Positions 9,431 to 17,917 of a DNA stretch of 64,000 nucleotides are shown in pieces. Where the stretch lies: contig NZ_LT629689.1 of the NCBI RefSeq assembly GCF_900102035.1, positions 4,835,001-4,899,000 on the forward strand, in the 5' to 3' direction. A program made the translations under genes and the position numbers. The notes beneath the pieces are model-generated. The model saw nothing but the letters and a program-made list of their open reading frames with translations, did not search any database and was not told the origin of the DNA. Source of the stretch: Pseudomonas extremaustralis (lineage in GTDB: Bacteria > Pseudomonadota > Gammaproteobacteria > Pseudomonadales > Pseudomonadaceae). Position 1 is the stretch's first letter. Each line of letters opens with the position of its first letter.

Positions 9431-9739
9431 ATGGCTTTTTCACACCGCCTGTTAATCGTTCCGATGCTGCTTACTGCCTGCTGGTCGCCATTGGCTTTGG
9501 CTTTTGACCTGACCCTCCAGAGCACCGTCTCGAGTGCGTATGCCACCAGTAAGGTGACCTCCGCACCCTTCGACAAGAAAGTCGTATTGGCCGCTCAGGA
9601 CGACGCTGCCGCTTTTATTGCCACTGACGGCCAATGGCGCGGCGCACGACTGGAATCAGCGTTCGATTATCTGCGTCGCACCCAACCAAAACTTAACGCC
9701 AGCGACCTTGAACTGGCGCAAGCAATTCTCGTCCAATAA
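9431..9739 (+). CDS. DUF2388 secreted protein, copy B (divergent)
   Basis: A 102-residue protein with signal peptide (about residues 1-24, ending LALA-FD) and the shared core KKVVLAAQDDAAAFIAT, RGARLESAFDYLR and LELAQAILVQ. It is the most divergent of the three: the Thr/Ser-rich stretch before the core is shortened and the SxRD segment is replaced by PFDKK. ATG 9431 is preferred to the in-frame TTG at 9419 because it matches the signal-peptide start. Same operon direction as copies A and C; function unknown. Confidence 0.82.
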   Translation: MAFSHRLLIVPMLLTACWSPLALAFDLTLQSTVSSAYATSKVTSAPFDKKVVLAAQDDAAAFIATDGQWRGARLESAFDYLRRTQPKLNASDLELAQAILVQ

Positions 9740-9765
9740 TCACCTTTGTATTTCGGAGTCATTCC

Positions 9766-10086
9766 ATGCGTAGCCCGCTGATCGCCGCCACCCTTGGCCT
9801 GCTGTTGTTGGCCGACGTTGCCCAGGCGCATACCCTGGTGGCCACCAGTAACATCATTGTTCGCGCCTCAGGCCGTACCATTGATTTCACCTCGGACACC
9901 ACCACCTCCATCCGCGATTCCAAAGTCGTGCGCGAAGCCCACGATGACGCCGCCAGTTTCGTCGCTACCCACGGCGAGATCCGCGGCGCGCAATTGGAAG
10001 CCGCATTCGACACCCTGCGGACCCGCTTGCCGGAAGCCCGCGACGCCAGTGACCAGACCCTCGCCGAAGCCATTCTCGCTCTGTGA
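9766..10086 (+). CDS. DUF2388 secreted protein, copy C
   Basis: A 106-residue exported protein with a signal peptide ending in AQA-HT at about residue 20, then TSDTTTSIRDSKVVREAHDDAA, SFVATHGEIRGAQLEAAFDTLR and LAEAILAL. CGGAG lies 9 nt before the ATG. Its stop overlaps the GTG start of the next gene (GTGA), so this copy and the large exported protein are translationally coupled, which ties DUF2388 functionally to that protein. Confidence 0.88.
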   Translation: MRSPLIAATLGLLLLADVAQAHTLVATSNIIVRASGRTIDFTSDTTTSIRDSKVVREAHDDAASFVATHGEIRGAQLEAAFDTLRTRLPEARDASDQTLAEAILAL

Positions 10087-12044
10087 GGCGCCTTGTCGCC
10101 TGGCTCCTGGCCGGTGCTGTGCTGCTATGTGCCAACGCAGCCCAGGCCAGCCTGCAACTGCGGCTCAAGACAGAAGGCTTGAGCCCGGCTGAGCAGCAGG
10201 CCAGCCAGGCATTGCTCGATGAGGCGATGCGCGCCTTGCCGCCGCGCTTTATCGAGCAGCTTGACCGGCGCATCGATGTCGGCTGGACCGACAAGATGCC
10301 CGACAACGCTTACGGCCAGGCTTCCCTGGTGTCCGAGCTGGACCTCAATAGCAACCTCCTCGCCAGCCTGGCCGACGGCAGCGCTGCCACCCGTAAAACC
10401 AATCGCCCCCACGGCACCGTGCGCCGGGAAATGCTCGCCACTGTGCTGCATGAACTGACCCACATCTATGACCGTGCGCGCTTGTGGCCCAACGATGAGC
10501 GCGCGCTCATTCGCCGCTGCAGCCGCCAGAACAGCATCACCGGGCTGATCGGCCTGCCGGATGAATGCCGTGGCCAGAATGACCGACGCTTCACCCTCAG
10601 CGATGATCCGCGCCTGCTGGACCTCGCCGGTTGGCCGCAATATGTCGGCCGTCGCGGTGAACGCGAACAGCACAACCGCCAGGTCGCGCGCAGCCCCGAT
10701 ATCTACGAAACCAGCAGCCCCCTGGAGTTCGTCGCGGTCAACATGGAGTACTTCCTCCTCGACCCGAGCTACGCCTGCCGCCGCCCCGCGCTGTTCCGCT
10801 ACTACAAGGATCACTTCGGTTGGGCGCCGCCCAAGCAGGACACCTGCGCCAACACCTACGCATTCCTCAACGCCGGTAACGATTTCGCCAAGACTCCGCT
10901 GGGCCACGTCGACCCGGAGCGCGTCTACGAAATCGACTACCTGCTGGCCGAAGCCAACCAGAACCTGGTCAGTCGCTGGGGCCACAGCATGTTGCGCCTG
11001 GTGATCTGTGCGCCCGGTCGCCCACGCGGCCCGGATTGCCGGCTGGACCTGGACCAGCACCTGGTGTTGTCCTACCGCGCCTTCGTCGGTGACGTACAAC
11101 TGTCGAGCTGGGACGGCCTGGTGGGCAAATACCCGTCACGACTGTTCGTGCTGCCACTGGCCCAAGTGATCGACGAATACACCAAGACCGAGCTGCGCGG
11201 CCTCGCGTCCGTACCCCTGAAACTCACGCGCCAGGAAATCAACGATACCGTCGAGCACGCCGCTGAAATGCACTGGAGCTATGACGGCAACTATTACTTC
11301 CTGTCCAACAACTGCGCGGTCGAAAGCCTGAAGCTGTTGCGCAGCGGCAGCGCCAACCCGCAATTGACCGGGCTGGACAACATCACGCCCAATGGCCTGC
11401 TGGAAGTGCTGCAGGCCCGTGGCCTGGCCGATACCAGCGTACTGAATGACAAGCGCGAGGCGATGCGCCTGGGCTATCACTTCGACTCGTTCCGCGAGCG
11501 CTATCAAGCGATGTTCGACGTACTGCGCAAGCACCTGCCGATCAAGCAGACCCAGGTCGAAGACTGGTTGTCCCTCAGCGCCGAGGAGCGCCGTCAGTGG
11601 TTCGACCAGGCCGACCTGCGCACCAGCGCCGCCCTGTTGCTGCTGGAACAGGCGAGCTTTCGCAAGCAGTTGATGCTGGCCCAGGACGAAGTCAAACAAC
11701 GCTACCTCGGTGCCCGCGAGCTGAAAAACGGCGGCATGGAGAAAGCCAACGCCACGCTGCAACAAATCCTCGCCAACAGCGGCTTCCTCAGCCGTCCGGC
11801 GGAACTGCTGGGCAGCGGCGGCTACGGTCTGCCGCAACCGTCGGAGTCCAAGCGCCTGGAATCGGAAAGCGCCGAACGCCAGAAACAGCTGCAATCGCTT
11901 ACCGGCGAGCTGGATAAAGAGGTGAGAGCGCTGCTGGACCCTTCCCGCGCCGACGAGATTGCTGCCTGCGAAGCCAACCTCAAGCAGGTGGGCGAGCATC
12001 TGCGCAAACTGCACAAAGCAGCGGGCGGCCTCGAATTGCCCTGA
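10083..12044 (+). CDS. Exported DUF4105 protein with an N-terminal HExxH zincin-like domain
   Basis: A 653-residue protein with a signal peptide (about 1-22). Residues about 25-270 form a metallopeptidase-like domain: HELTH at 123-127, then EFVAVNMEYF with Glu215 and Glu222, the spacing of a gluzincin third ligand. Residues about 275-470 match DUF4105 (Lnb N-terminal periplasmic type), with GHSMLRL (His301) and SNNCAVESLK (Cys411), a possible His/Cys pair as in permuted papain-like folds. The last 120 residues are charged and probably coiled-coil. GTG start overlaps the preceding DUF2388 stop. Enzymatic activity is inferred from motifs only; the substrate is unknown. Confidence 0.82.
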   Translation: MRRLVAWLLAGAVLLCANAAQASLQLRLKTEGLSPAEQQASQALLDEAMRALPPRFIEQLDRRIDVGWTDKMPDNAYGQASLVSELDLNSNLLASLADGSAATRKTNRPHGTVRREMLATVLHELTHIYDRARLWPNDERALIRRCSRQNSITGLIGLPDECRGQNDRRFTLSDDPRLLDLAGWPQYVGRRGEREQHNRQVARSPDIYETSSPLEFVAVNMEYFLLDPSYACRRPALFRYYKDHFGWAPPKQDTCANTYAFLNAGNDFAKTPLGHVDPERVYEIDYLLAEANQNLVSRWGHSMLRLVICAPGRPRGPDCRLDLDQHLVLSYRAFVGDVQLSSWDGLVGKYPSRLFVLPLAQVIDEYTKTELRGLASVPLKLTRQEINDTVEHAAEMHWSYDGNYYFLSNNCAVESLKLLRSGSANPQLTGLDNITPNGLLEVLQARGLADTSVLNDKREAMRLGYHFDSFRERYQAMFDVLRKHLPIKQTQVEDWLSLSAEERRQWFDQADLRTSAALLLLEQASFRKQLMLAQDEVKQRYLGARELKNGGMEKANATLQQILANSGFLSRPAELLGSGGYGLPQPSESKRLESESAERQKQLQSLTGELDKEVRALLDPSRADEIAACEANLKQVGEHLRKLHKAAGGLELP

Positions 12045-12073
12045 AAATGTGGGAGCAAGCCCCCACACATTTT
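12044..12073 (+). terminator. REP-like terminator after the DUF4105 gene
   Basis: AAAATGTGGG (12044-12053) and CCCACACATTTT (12062-12073) flank an AGCAAGCC loop. The hairpin begins at the last base of the stop codon and has the GTGGGAGCAAGC core of the REP elements found elsewhere in this window. Confidence 0.65.
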
Positions 12074-12190
12074 GATCTGTGCATGCCTGAAGACCGTGCG
12101 TCTGCCCACATCACCTGTTTTCTCAGCGAAAGCTGGCTGAAAGCTTACGCGTCTAGGATCGCCCCCACTGCCGGCAACAGACCGGCTGTT

Positions 12191-12338
12191 AACAACAACA
12201 ATGGTGATTCCCGATGTCCGCCCGTACCCGCCTGTTCGCTCCCACTCCACCCGTAAGCCTCGTGCCTTTCGTTCTGCGCTGACCCCACCCGGTTCGCCAT
12301 TCCCTAGCCGCGCTACGCCTGGAGTATTCCTATGCTGA
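12191..12338 (+). promoter_or_regulatory. Leader of the CitMHS gene: Crc/Hfq-type A-rich motif and overlapping leader ORF
   Basis: AACAACAACA (12191-12200) matches the AAnAAnAA catabolite-repression motif bound by Hfq-Crc in Pseudomonas. It directly precedes an ATG at 12201 that opens a 45-codon frame (begins MVIPDVRPYPPV), whose TGA at 12336-12338 overlaps the first codons of the transporter (ATG 12332). Whether the short frame is translated is unknown; the arrangement suggests repression acting through a leader. Confidence 0.45.
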
Positions 12339-13639
12339 CTTTCCTTGGCTTTGCCATGGTCATCACGTTCATGTTCCTGATCATGACCAAGCGCCTGTCC
12401 GCGCTGATCGCCCTGATCATCGTGCCGATCCTGTTCGCGCTGTTCGGCGGTTTTGCGCCGAAGATCGGCCCGATGATGCTCGAAGGCATCACCAAGCTCG
12501 CGCCGACCGGCGTGATGCTGATGTTCGCCATCCTCTACTTTGCGCTGATGATCGACTCCGGCCTGTTCGACCCGGCCGTGCGCAAGATCCTCAAGATGGT
12601 CAAGGGCGACCCGCTGAAAGTCTCGGTCGGCACCGCTGTGCTGGCCCTGGTGGTGTCCCTCGACGGTGACGGCGCCACCACCTATATGATCTGCGTAGCC
12701 GCCATGCTGCCGCTATACCAGCGCATCGGCATGAGCCCGCGGATCATGGCCGGCCTGATCATCCTCGCCGGTGGCGTGATGAACATGACCCCCTGGGGTG
12801 GCCCGACCGCCCGCGCCGCCAGTGCGTTGCATGTGGACCCTTCGGATATTTTCGTCCCGATGATCCCGGCCATGGCTGCCGGTGTACTGGCGATCCTGGT
12901 CATCGCGTACCTGTACGGCAAGCGCGAACGTGCGCGCCTGGGCGAACTGCATCTGCAAGGCGACGAGATCGACCATAGCGAGATCAGCGTGTCGCAATTC
13001 CCGGACGCTCGCCGTCCCAAACTGATCTGGTTCAACGGCGCCCTGACCCTGGCGCTGATGTGCACGTTGATCGCCGGCCTGTTGCCGCTGCCCGTGCTGT
13101 TCATGGTGGCGTTCAGTATCGCGATGATCGTCAACTACCCATGCCTGCAACAGCAGAAAGACCGCGTCGCCGCGCATGCCGGCAGCGTATTGGCGGTGGT
13201 CGGGCTGATCTTCGCCGCAGGGATCTTCACCGGCATCCTCTCGGGTACCGGCATGGTCGATGCCATGTCCAAGAGCCTGCTGGCGGTCATTCCTGAAGCC
13301 ATGGGCCCTTACCTGGCCGTGATCACGGCCCTGGTGAGCATGCCGTTCACCTTCTTCATGTCCAACGATGCGTTCTACTACGGCGTACTGCCGGTCCTCG
13401 CCGAGGCCGCCAGCCACTACGGCATCACCGCCGTGGAAATGGCCCGTGCATCCATCGTTGGGCAACCCGTGCACTTGCTCAGCCCGCTGGTCCCATCGAC
13501 TTACCTGCTGGTCGCCCTGGCCGGTATCGAATTTGGCGATCACCAGCGCTTCACCCTGAAGTGGGCAGTGCTGGTGTGCCTGTGCATAATGTTCGCCGCG
13601 CTGCTGATGGGGATTTTTCCGCTGTTCAGCACTCTATAG
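12332..13639 (+). CDS. CitMHS-family citrate:proton (metal-citrate) symporter
   Basis: A 435-residue inner-membrane transporter with about 11-12 hydrophobic helices. It starts MLTFLGFAMVITFMFLIMTK and carries VSLDGDGATTYMICVAAMLPLYQRIGM and MNMTPWGGPTARAASAL, conserved in CitMHS proteins, and TFFMSNDAFYYGVLPVLAEAA in the second half. GGAG is 6 nt from the ATG. CitMHS members import citrate alone or complexed with divalent cations; the exact substrate cannot be read from sequence. Confidence 0.9.
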   Translation: MLTFLGFAMVITFMFLIMTKRLSALIALIIVPILFALFGGFAPKIGPMMLEGITKLAPTGVMLMFAILYFALMIDSGLFDPAVRKILKMVKGDPLKVSVGTAVLALVVSLDGDGATTYMICVAAMLPLYQRIGMSPRIMAGLIILAGGVMNMTPWGGPTARAASALHVDPSDIFVPMIPAMAAGVLAILVIAYLYGKRERARLGELHLQGDEIDHSEISVSQFPDARRPKLIWFNGALTLALMCTLIAGLLPLPVLFMVAFSIAMIVNYPCLQQQKDRVAAHAGSVLAVVGLIFAAGIFTGILSGTGMVDAMSKSLLAVIPEAMGPYLAVITALVSMPFTFFMSNDAFYYGVLPVLAEAASHYGITAVEMARASIVGQPVHLLSPLVPSTYLLVALAGIEFGDHQRFTLKWAVLVCLCIMFAALLMGIFPLFSTL

Positions 13640-13707
13640 TCGTACCGACTCACTCACCGCGCGGCGCTGCAGCTTGCGCGGTTTAACATTTGTTCAAAGG
13701 AATACAC

Positions 13708-14475
13708 ATGGAATGGCTGACCAATCCGGAAATCTGGATTGCCTTCTTCACCCTGACAGCCCTCGAGATCGTCCTGGGCATCGATAACATCATCATGATT
13801 TCGATCCTGGTCGGCCGCATGCCCAAGCACATGCAGGCGCGCACCCGGATCTTCGGCCTGGCCCTGGCCATGGTCACGCGCATCCTCTTGCTGCTGTCGA
13901 TCACGTGGGTCATGCGCCTGACCGACGACCTGTTCGTGGTCTTCGGCCAAGGCATTTCCGGGCGCGACCTGATCCTGTTCTTCGGTGGCTTGTTCCTGCT
14001 GTGGAAAAGCTCCCAAGAGATGTACCACGCCCTGGAAGGTGAAGACGAAACCCACGAAGAGCCGAAGGGCACCGGTGGCAAGTTCATCTACACCATCATC
14101 CAGATCGCGATCATCGACATCGTGTTCTCCCTGGACTCGGTGATCACCGCCGTCGGCATGGTGTCCCACGTACCGGTGATGATTGCGGCGATCGTGGTCG
14201 CGGTACTGGTGATGATGGCGGCGGCCGGCACCATCAGCGACTTCATCGACAAGCACCCGTCGCTGAAGATGCTGGCGCTGTCGTTCCTGGTGGTGGTGGG
14301 TACCGTGCTGATCGCGGAATCCTTCGACGTGCATGTGCCTAAAGGCTACGTCTACTTCGCCATGGCGTTCTCGCTGGCGGTGGAAGCGGTGAACATCAAG
14401 ATGCGCACCGCCATCGCGAAAAAGCAGAAACAGCAGGACCCGGTAAAACTGCGCAAGGACATTCCGGGCCAATAA
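13708..14475 (+). CDS. TerC-family integral membrane protein
   Basis: A 255-residue membrane protein with seven or so helices. The two TerC acidic repeats are visible: ALEIVLGIDNIIMISILVG near the N-terminus and IAIIDIVFSLDSVITAVGMV in the middle, each with the Asp residues proposed to bind metal. TerC/Alx-type proteins have been connected with manganese export and tellurite resistance. ATG 13708 follows AAAGGA; an upstream TTG is rejected. There is no CBS domain, so this is the short form. A REPIN follows. Confidence 0.9.
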   Translation: MEWLTNPEIWIAFFTLTALEIVLGIDNIIMISILVGRMPKHMQARTRIFGLALAMVTRILLLLSITWVMRLTDDLFVVFGQGISGRDLILFFGGLFLLWKSSQEMYHALEGEDETHEEPKGTGGKFIYTIIQIAIIDIVFSLDSVITAVGMVSHVPVMIAAIVVAVLVMMAAAGTISDFIDKHPSLKMLALSFLVVVGTVLIAESFDVHVPKGYVYFAMAFSLAVEAVNIKMRTAIAKKQKQQDPVKLRKDIPGQ

Positions 14476-14501
14476 CCCCGTCCCCGCGCCCTCACGCCCC
14501 A

Positions 14502-14595
14502 TAGGAGCGAGCTCGCTCGCGAATAACCCAAGGACACCGCATCACCCCAGGCAGTACGCGGTATCACTGAGGTTTTTCGCGAGCACGCTCGCCCC
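14502..14595. repeat. REPIN (pair of inverted REP sequences, type A)
   Basis: TAGGAGCGAGCTCGCTCGCG at 14502-14521 and its inverted partner TTTTTCGCGAGCACGCTCGC from 14573 enclose about 50 bp. This is the typical P. fluorescens extragenic palindrome doublet. The rest of the 14476-14746 gap shows no gene. Confidence 0.75.
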
Positions 14596-14746
14596 ACATA
14601 TGACAGTTTTGTTTCAATCCCCACTTTAGCTATGCGATGCTGGCGCACAGTCCATTCGCCAACTACAGCTTAAATACAAGACGTAGAACGGCACGCGGCA
14701 ATTCTCATTGGCTCCTGTGGGAGCCCACCCACACGGGGGGCCGAGC

Positions 14747-16405
14747 ATGCTGACCTTGCTCAATCTGCTTTCCGCCGTGACCCTGCTGATCTGGGGCACG
14801 CACATCGTGCGCACTGGCATCCTGCGGGTCTACGGTTCCAACTTGCGTCAAGTCATAGGACAGAACATGTCCAAGCGCTGGCTGGCGTTCGTCGCCGGTA
14901 TCCTGGTGACGGCCATGGTGCAGAGCAGCAATGCCACCGCGATGCTGGTGACCTCCTTCGTCGGCCAGGGCCTGATGGGGTTGATGCCCGCCCTGGCGAC
15001 CATGCTCGGTGCCGACGTCGGCACCGCGCTGATGGCCAGGGTGCTGACCCTTGACCTGTCGTGGCTGTCGCCGCTGCTGATCTTTCTCGGGGTGATCTTC
15101 TTTCTGTCGCGCAAGCAGACGCGGGCAGGGCAGTTGGGCCGGGTCGGAATCGGCCTCGGGCTGATCATCCTCGCGCTGCAATTGATCGTCGAAGCCGCCG
15201 GGCCGATCACCCATGCCCAGGGCGTGAAAGTGCTGTTTGCCTCACTGACGGGCGACATTTTGCTCGACGCCCTGGTCGGCGCCTTGTTCGCGATGATTTC
15301 CTACTCCAGCCTCGCCGCTGTATTGCTGACCGCCACCCTGGCCGGCGCCGGCGTGATCGGCTTGCACGTGGCCATCGGCCTGGTGATCGGCGCCAACATC
15401 GGCAGCGGCGTACTGGCCTTCCTCAGCACCAGCATGCAGAACGCAGCCGGCCGCCAGGTGGCCCTGGGCAGCCTGCTGTACAAGTTGATCGGCCTGTTGC
15501 TGATCATCCCCGTACTCGACCCGCTGGTACGGTGGATGGATGGCCTGGACTACAGCGCCCAAGGCATGGTCATCGCCTTCCACTTGCTCTACAACGTCAG
15601 CCGCTGTCTGATCCTGCTGCCCACCATTGGTCCGATGGCGCGCATCTGCACATGGCTGCTGCCGGAACGTGAAGAGGCCAACGGCACAGCCAAACCGCGT
15701 CACCTGGACCTCGCAGCCCTTGCCACGCCCAGCCTGGCACTGGCCAACGCCGCACGGGAAACCCTGCGCCTGGGCGACCTGATCGACAACATGCTCACCG
15801 CCATGCAGGAAGTGCTGCGCGGCAAACAGACCGCCATCACCCAGGAAATGCGCAGCCTCAGCGACGATGTCGAGGCGCTCTACAGCGCGATCAAACTCTA
15901 CCTGGCGCAAATGCCCCGCGAAGACCTCAGCGAGCAGGACAACCGCCGCTGGGCCGAAATCATCGAGTTGTCGATCAACCTGAAACTGGCAGGCGACTTG
16001 ATCGAACGCATGCTGCGCAAAGTCCAGCAGCAGAAAACCTCCCAGCGCCGTCAATTCTCGGAAGTGGGCCTGGAAGAACTCACCGGTCTGCACAGCCAAT
16101 TGATCGCCAACCTGCGCCTGGGGCTGTCGGTGTTTCTCAGTGGCGACCCGGAAAGTGCCCGGCAATTGCTACGCGAGAAACGTCGCTTTCGCGCCCAGGA
16201 ACGCCGCCTTGCCCACGCCCACGTCAGCCGTTTGCAACGCAAGATCGTACAAAGCCTGGAGACCAGTTCTCTGCATTTGGAACTGATGGCCGACATGAAA
16301 CGCTTGAACTCGTTGTTTTGCAGCAGTGCTTATGTAGTGTTGGAAACGTCCGACACCGGCGCGCTCTCCACCGAAGATATTGCCGACATCACACATTCGC
16401 CCTGA
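14747..16405 (+). CDS. Na/Pi cotransporter family protein with PhoU-like C-terminal domain
   Basis: A 552-residue protein. Residues about 1-310 hold two inverted NptA/Na-Pi repeats, marked by the QSSNATAMLVTSFV and YSSLAAVLLTATLAG segments (QSS-type motifs). Residues about 335-540 are a soluble, helical PhoU-like region (LRLGDLIDNMLTAMQEVLRG, ELSINLKLAGDLIERML). It probably imports phosphate or a related anion. ATG 14747 gives the family start MLTLLNLLSAV and is preferred to TTG 14708. No pho box was seen upstream. Confidence 0.88.
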   Translation: MLTLLNLLSAVTLLIWGTHIVRTGILRVYGSNLRQVIGQNMSKRWLAFVAGILVTAMVQSSNATAMLVTSFVGQGLMGLMPALATMLGADVGTALMARVLTLDLSWLSPLLIFLGVIFFLSRKQTRAGQLGRVGIGLGLIILALQLIVEAAGPITHAQGVKVLFASLTGDILLDALVGALFAMISYSSLAAVLLTATLAGAGVIGLHVAIGLVIGANIGSGVLAFLSTSMQNAAGRQVALGSLLYKLIGLLLIIPVLDPLVRWMDGLDYSAQGMVIAFHLLYNVSRCLILLPTIGPMARICTWLLPEREEANGTAKPRHLDLAALATPSLALANAARETLRLGDLIDNMLTAMQEVLRGKQTAITQEMRSLSDDVEALYSAIKLYLAQMPREDLSEQDNRRWAEIIELSINLKLAGDLIERMLRKVQQQKTSQRRQFSEVGLEELTGLHSQLIANLRLGLSVFLSGDPESARQLLREKRRFRAQERRLAHAHVSRLQRKIVQSLETSSLHLELMADMKRLNSLFCSSAYVVLETSDTGALSTEDIADITHSP

Positions 16406-16462
16406 ACGTAAGATGGCCCGTGAAGTCAGTTAAAGCTGACCTCACTCGCCAGGAAGCCAGTT

Positions 16463-17845
16463 ATGCGTCGCCTGTTATTCGCCTGCCTGCTCATGGGCTG
16501 CGCCCATGCCTTTGCCTTTGACCGCCTGCAAGTCGAGGGCTACACCTTGCCCAACGGCCTGCAATTACTGCTCAAACCGGGCACCGAGCGGGGGCACGTG
16601 GCGATCCGCCTGGTGGTGGGCGTAGGCCTGGATGACTTCCCCTGCGAAGACAAAGAACTGCCGCACCTGCTCGAACACCTGCTGTTCAGCGGCCTCGACG
16701 GCGGCGGCGAAGCCGACCTGGAAGATCGCATGCAAGCCCTGGGCGGCGAGTGGAACGCCTACACCAGCAACGCCGACACCACCTTCGTCATCGAGGCGCC
16801 CGCTCAGAACCAGCGCAAGGTGCTCGACCTGCTGCTGGCGATCATCACGCGCACTGAGCTGACCGACGCCAATATCAACGCCGCCAAACAGGTGGTCGAG
16901 CGCGAAGACGGCGGCCATTACTCCCACTTGCAACGCCTGCTCGACCGCCAGGACCTGGGACCCGCCGCCAGTCATCAACTGGCCGTCGAACTGGGGCTCC
17001 AATGCGCCGAACGCGCCGAAGTCGATCACTTGACCCGCGACCAGTTGGAGAGCCTGCGCAAAAACTGGTACGCCCCCAACAACATGACCCTGATCATCGT
17101 CGGCGACCTCGACAAACTGCTGCCGGCCTACCTGGAACGCACCTACGGCCAGCTCAAACCGGTAGACCCCACCGAGCACTTGGCCCTGCCGGAAATCCAG
17201 CACACCGCCGCCGGCCGCCGCGACCTGATCCGTGGCTGGCTGGGCGACAACGCCAAACTGCACTGGCTGTTCCCCGAGCCGGTGCTCGAAGACCAGCACG
17301 ACGAGACCTACGACCTGCTCAAGGATTACCTGGACTGGGCGCTGTACCGTGAACTACGCCTCAAGCATGGTTTGTCCTACGGTCCACGCAGCGAACGCGA
17401 ACTGCTCGGCGGCGTCGGCTTCCTCAGCCTGAATGCCGACCTCGAACGGGAAAACCTTCCCGAAGCCGAACAGGTGCTGCAAGACCTCAGGACCCAATTG
17501 CTCGACAAAGGTCTTGACCCCGCCGTCTTCGCGCGCCTGCAACAAGCCGCCATCGCCCGCCAGGCGTGGGCCGTGCAGGGCAACAGCGGCCTGGCCGACT
17601 ATTACTGGAGCGCCGCGGGCGACTATGACAACGGCCACTTCGGCGACCCGGCCAAACGTATCAAGGCCGTGAGCCTGGCGCAGACCAACCAGGCCATGCG
17701 CCAGCTGTTCAAGCAACCCGGCTACTGGCGCATAGAGAAACCGCTGCTGAGTGACGACATGCTCAGTTGGATCGGCGCAGGCGTGCTCGGGCTGATCGCC
17801 ATTGTGTTGATCGGCGTGCGGGTTTATCGCAAACGGATCGCGTAA
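16463..17845 (+). CDS. M16-family (pitrilysin-like) zinc peptidase, exported and membrane-anchored
   Basis: A 460-residue peptidase. Signal peptide to about residue 18; inverted zinc motif HLLEH with His68, Glu71 and His72; the third ligand is probably Glu148 (VVEREDGG), 76 residues later as in the family. It has the two halves of one M16 unit, including the Arg-Tyr-type YRELRLKHGLSYGPRSE segment. The C-terminus adds one transmembrane helix (GAGVLGLIAIVLIGVRVY) followed by RKRIA, so the enzyme is likely tethered to the inner membrane facing the periplasm. No partner M16 gene is adjacent. Confidence 0.85.
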   Translation: MRRLLFACLLMGCAHAFAFDRLQVEGYTLPNGLQLLLKPGTERGHVAIRLVVGVGLDDFPCEDKELPHLLEHLLFSGLDGGGEADLEDRMQALGGEWNAYTSNADTTFVIEAPAQNQRKVLDLLLAIITRTELTDANINAAKQVVEREDGGHYSHLQRLLDRQDLGPAASHQLAVELGLQCAERAEVDHLTRDQLESLRKNWYAPNNMTLIIVGDLDKLLPAYLERTYGQLKPVDPTEHLALPEIQHTAAGRRDLIRGWLGDNAKLHWLFPEPVLEDQHDETYDLLKDYLDWALYRELRLKHGLSYGPRSERELLGGVGFLSLNADLERENLPEAEQVLQDLRTQLLDKGLDPAVFARLQQAAIARQAWAVQGNSGLADYYWSAAGDYDNGHFGDPAKRIKAVSLAQTNQAMRQLFKQPGYWRIEKPLLSDDMLSWIGAGVLGLIAIVLIGVRVYRKRIA

Positions 17846-17917
17846 TGACGCACCGGACCCAGGGCTAAGACGTTATTCTGTCGGGGATTTTTTCCTACAA
17901 AGACTGTGAACCGCCGA

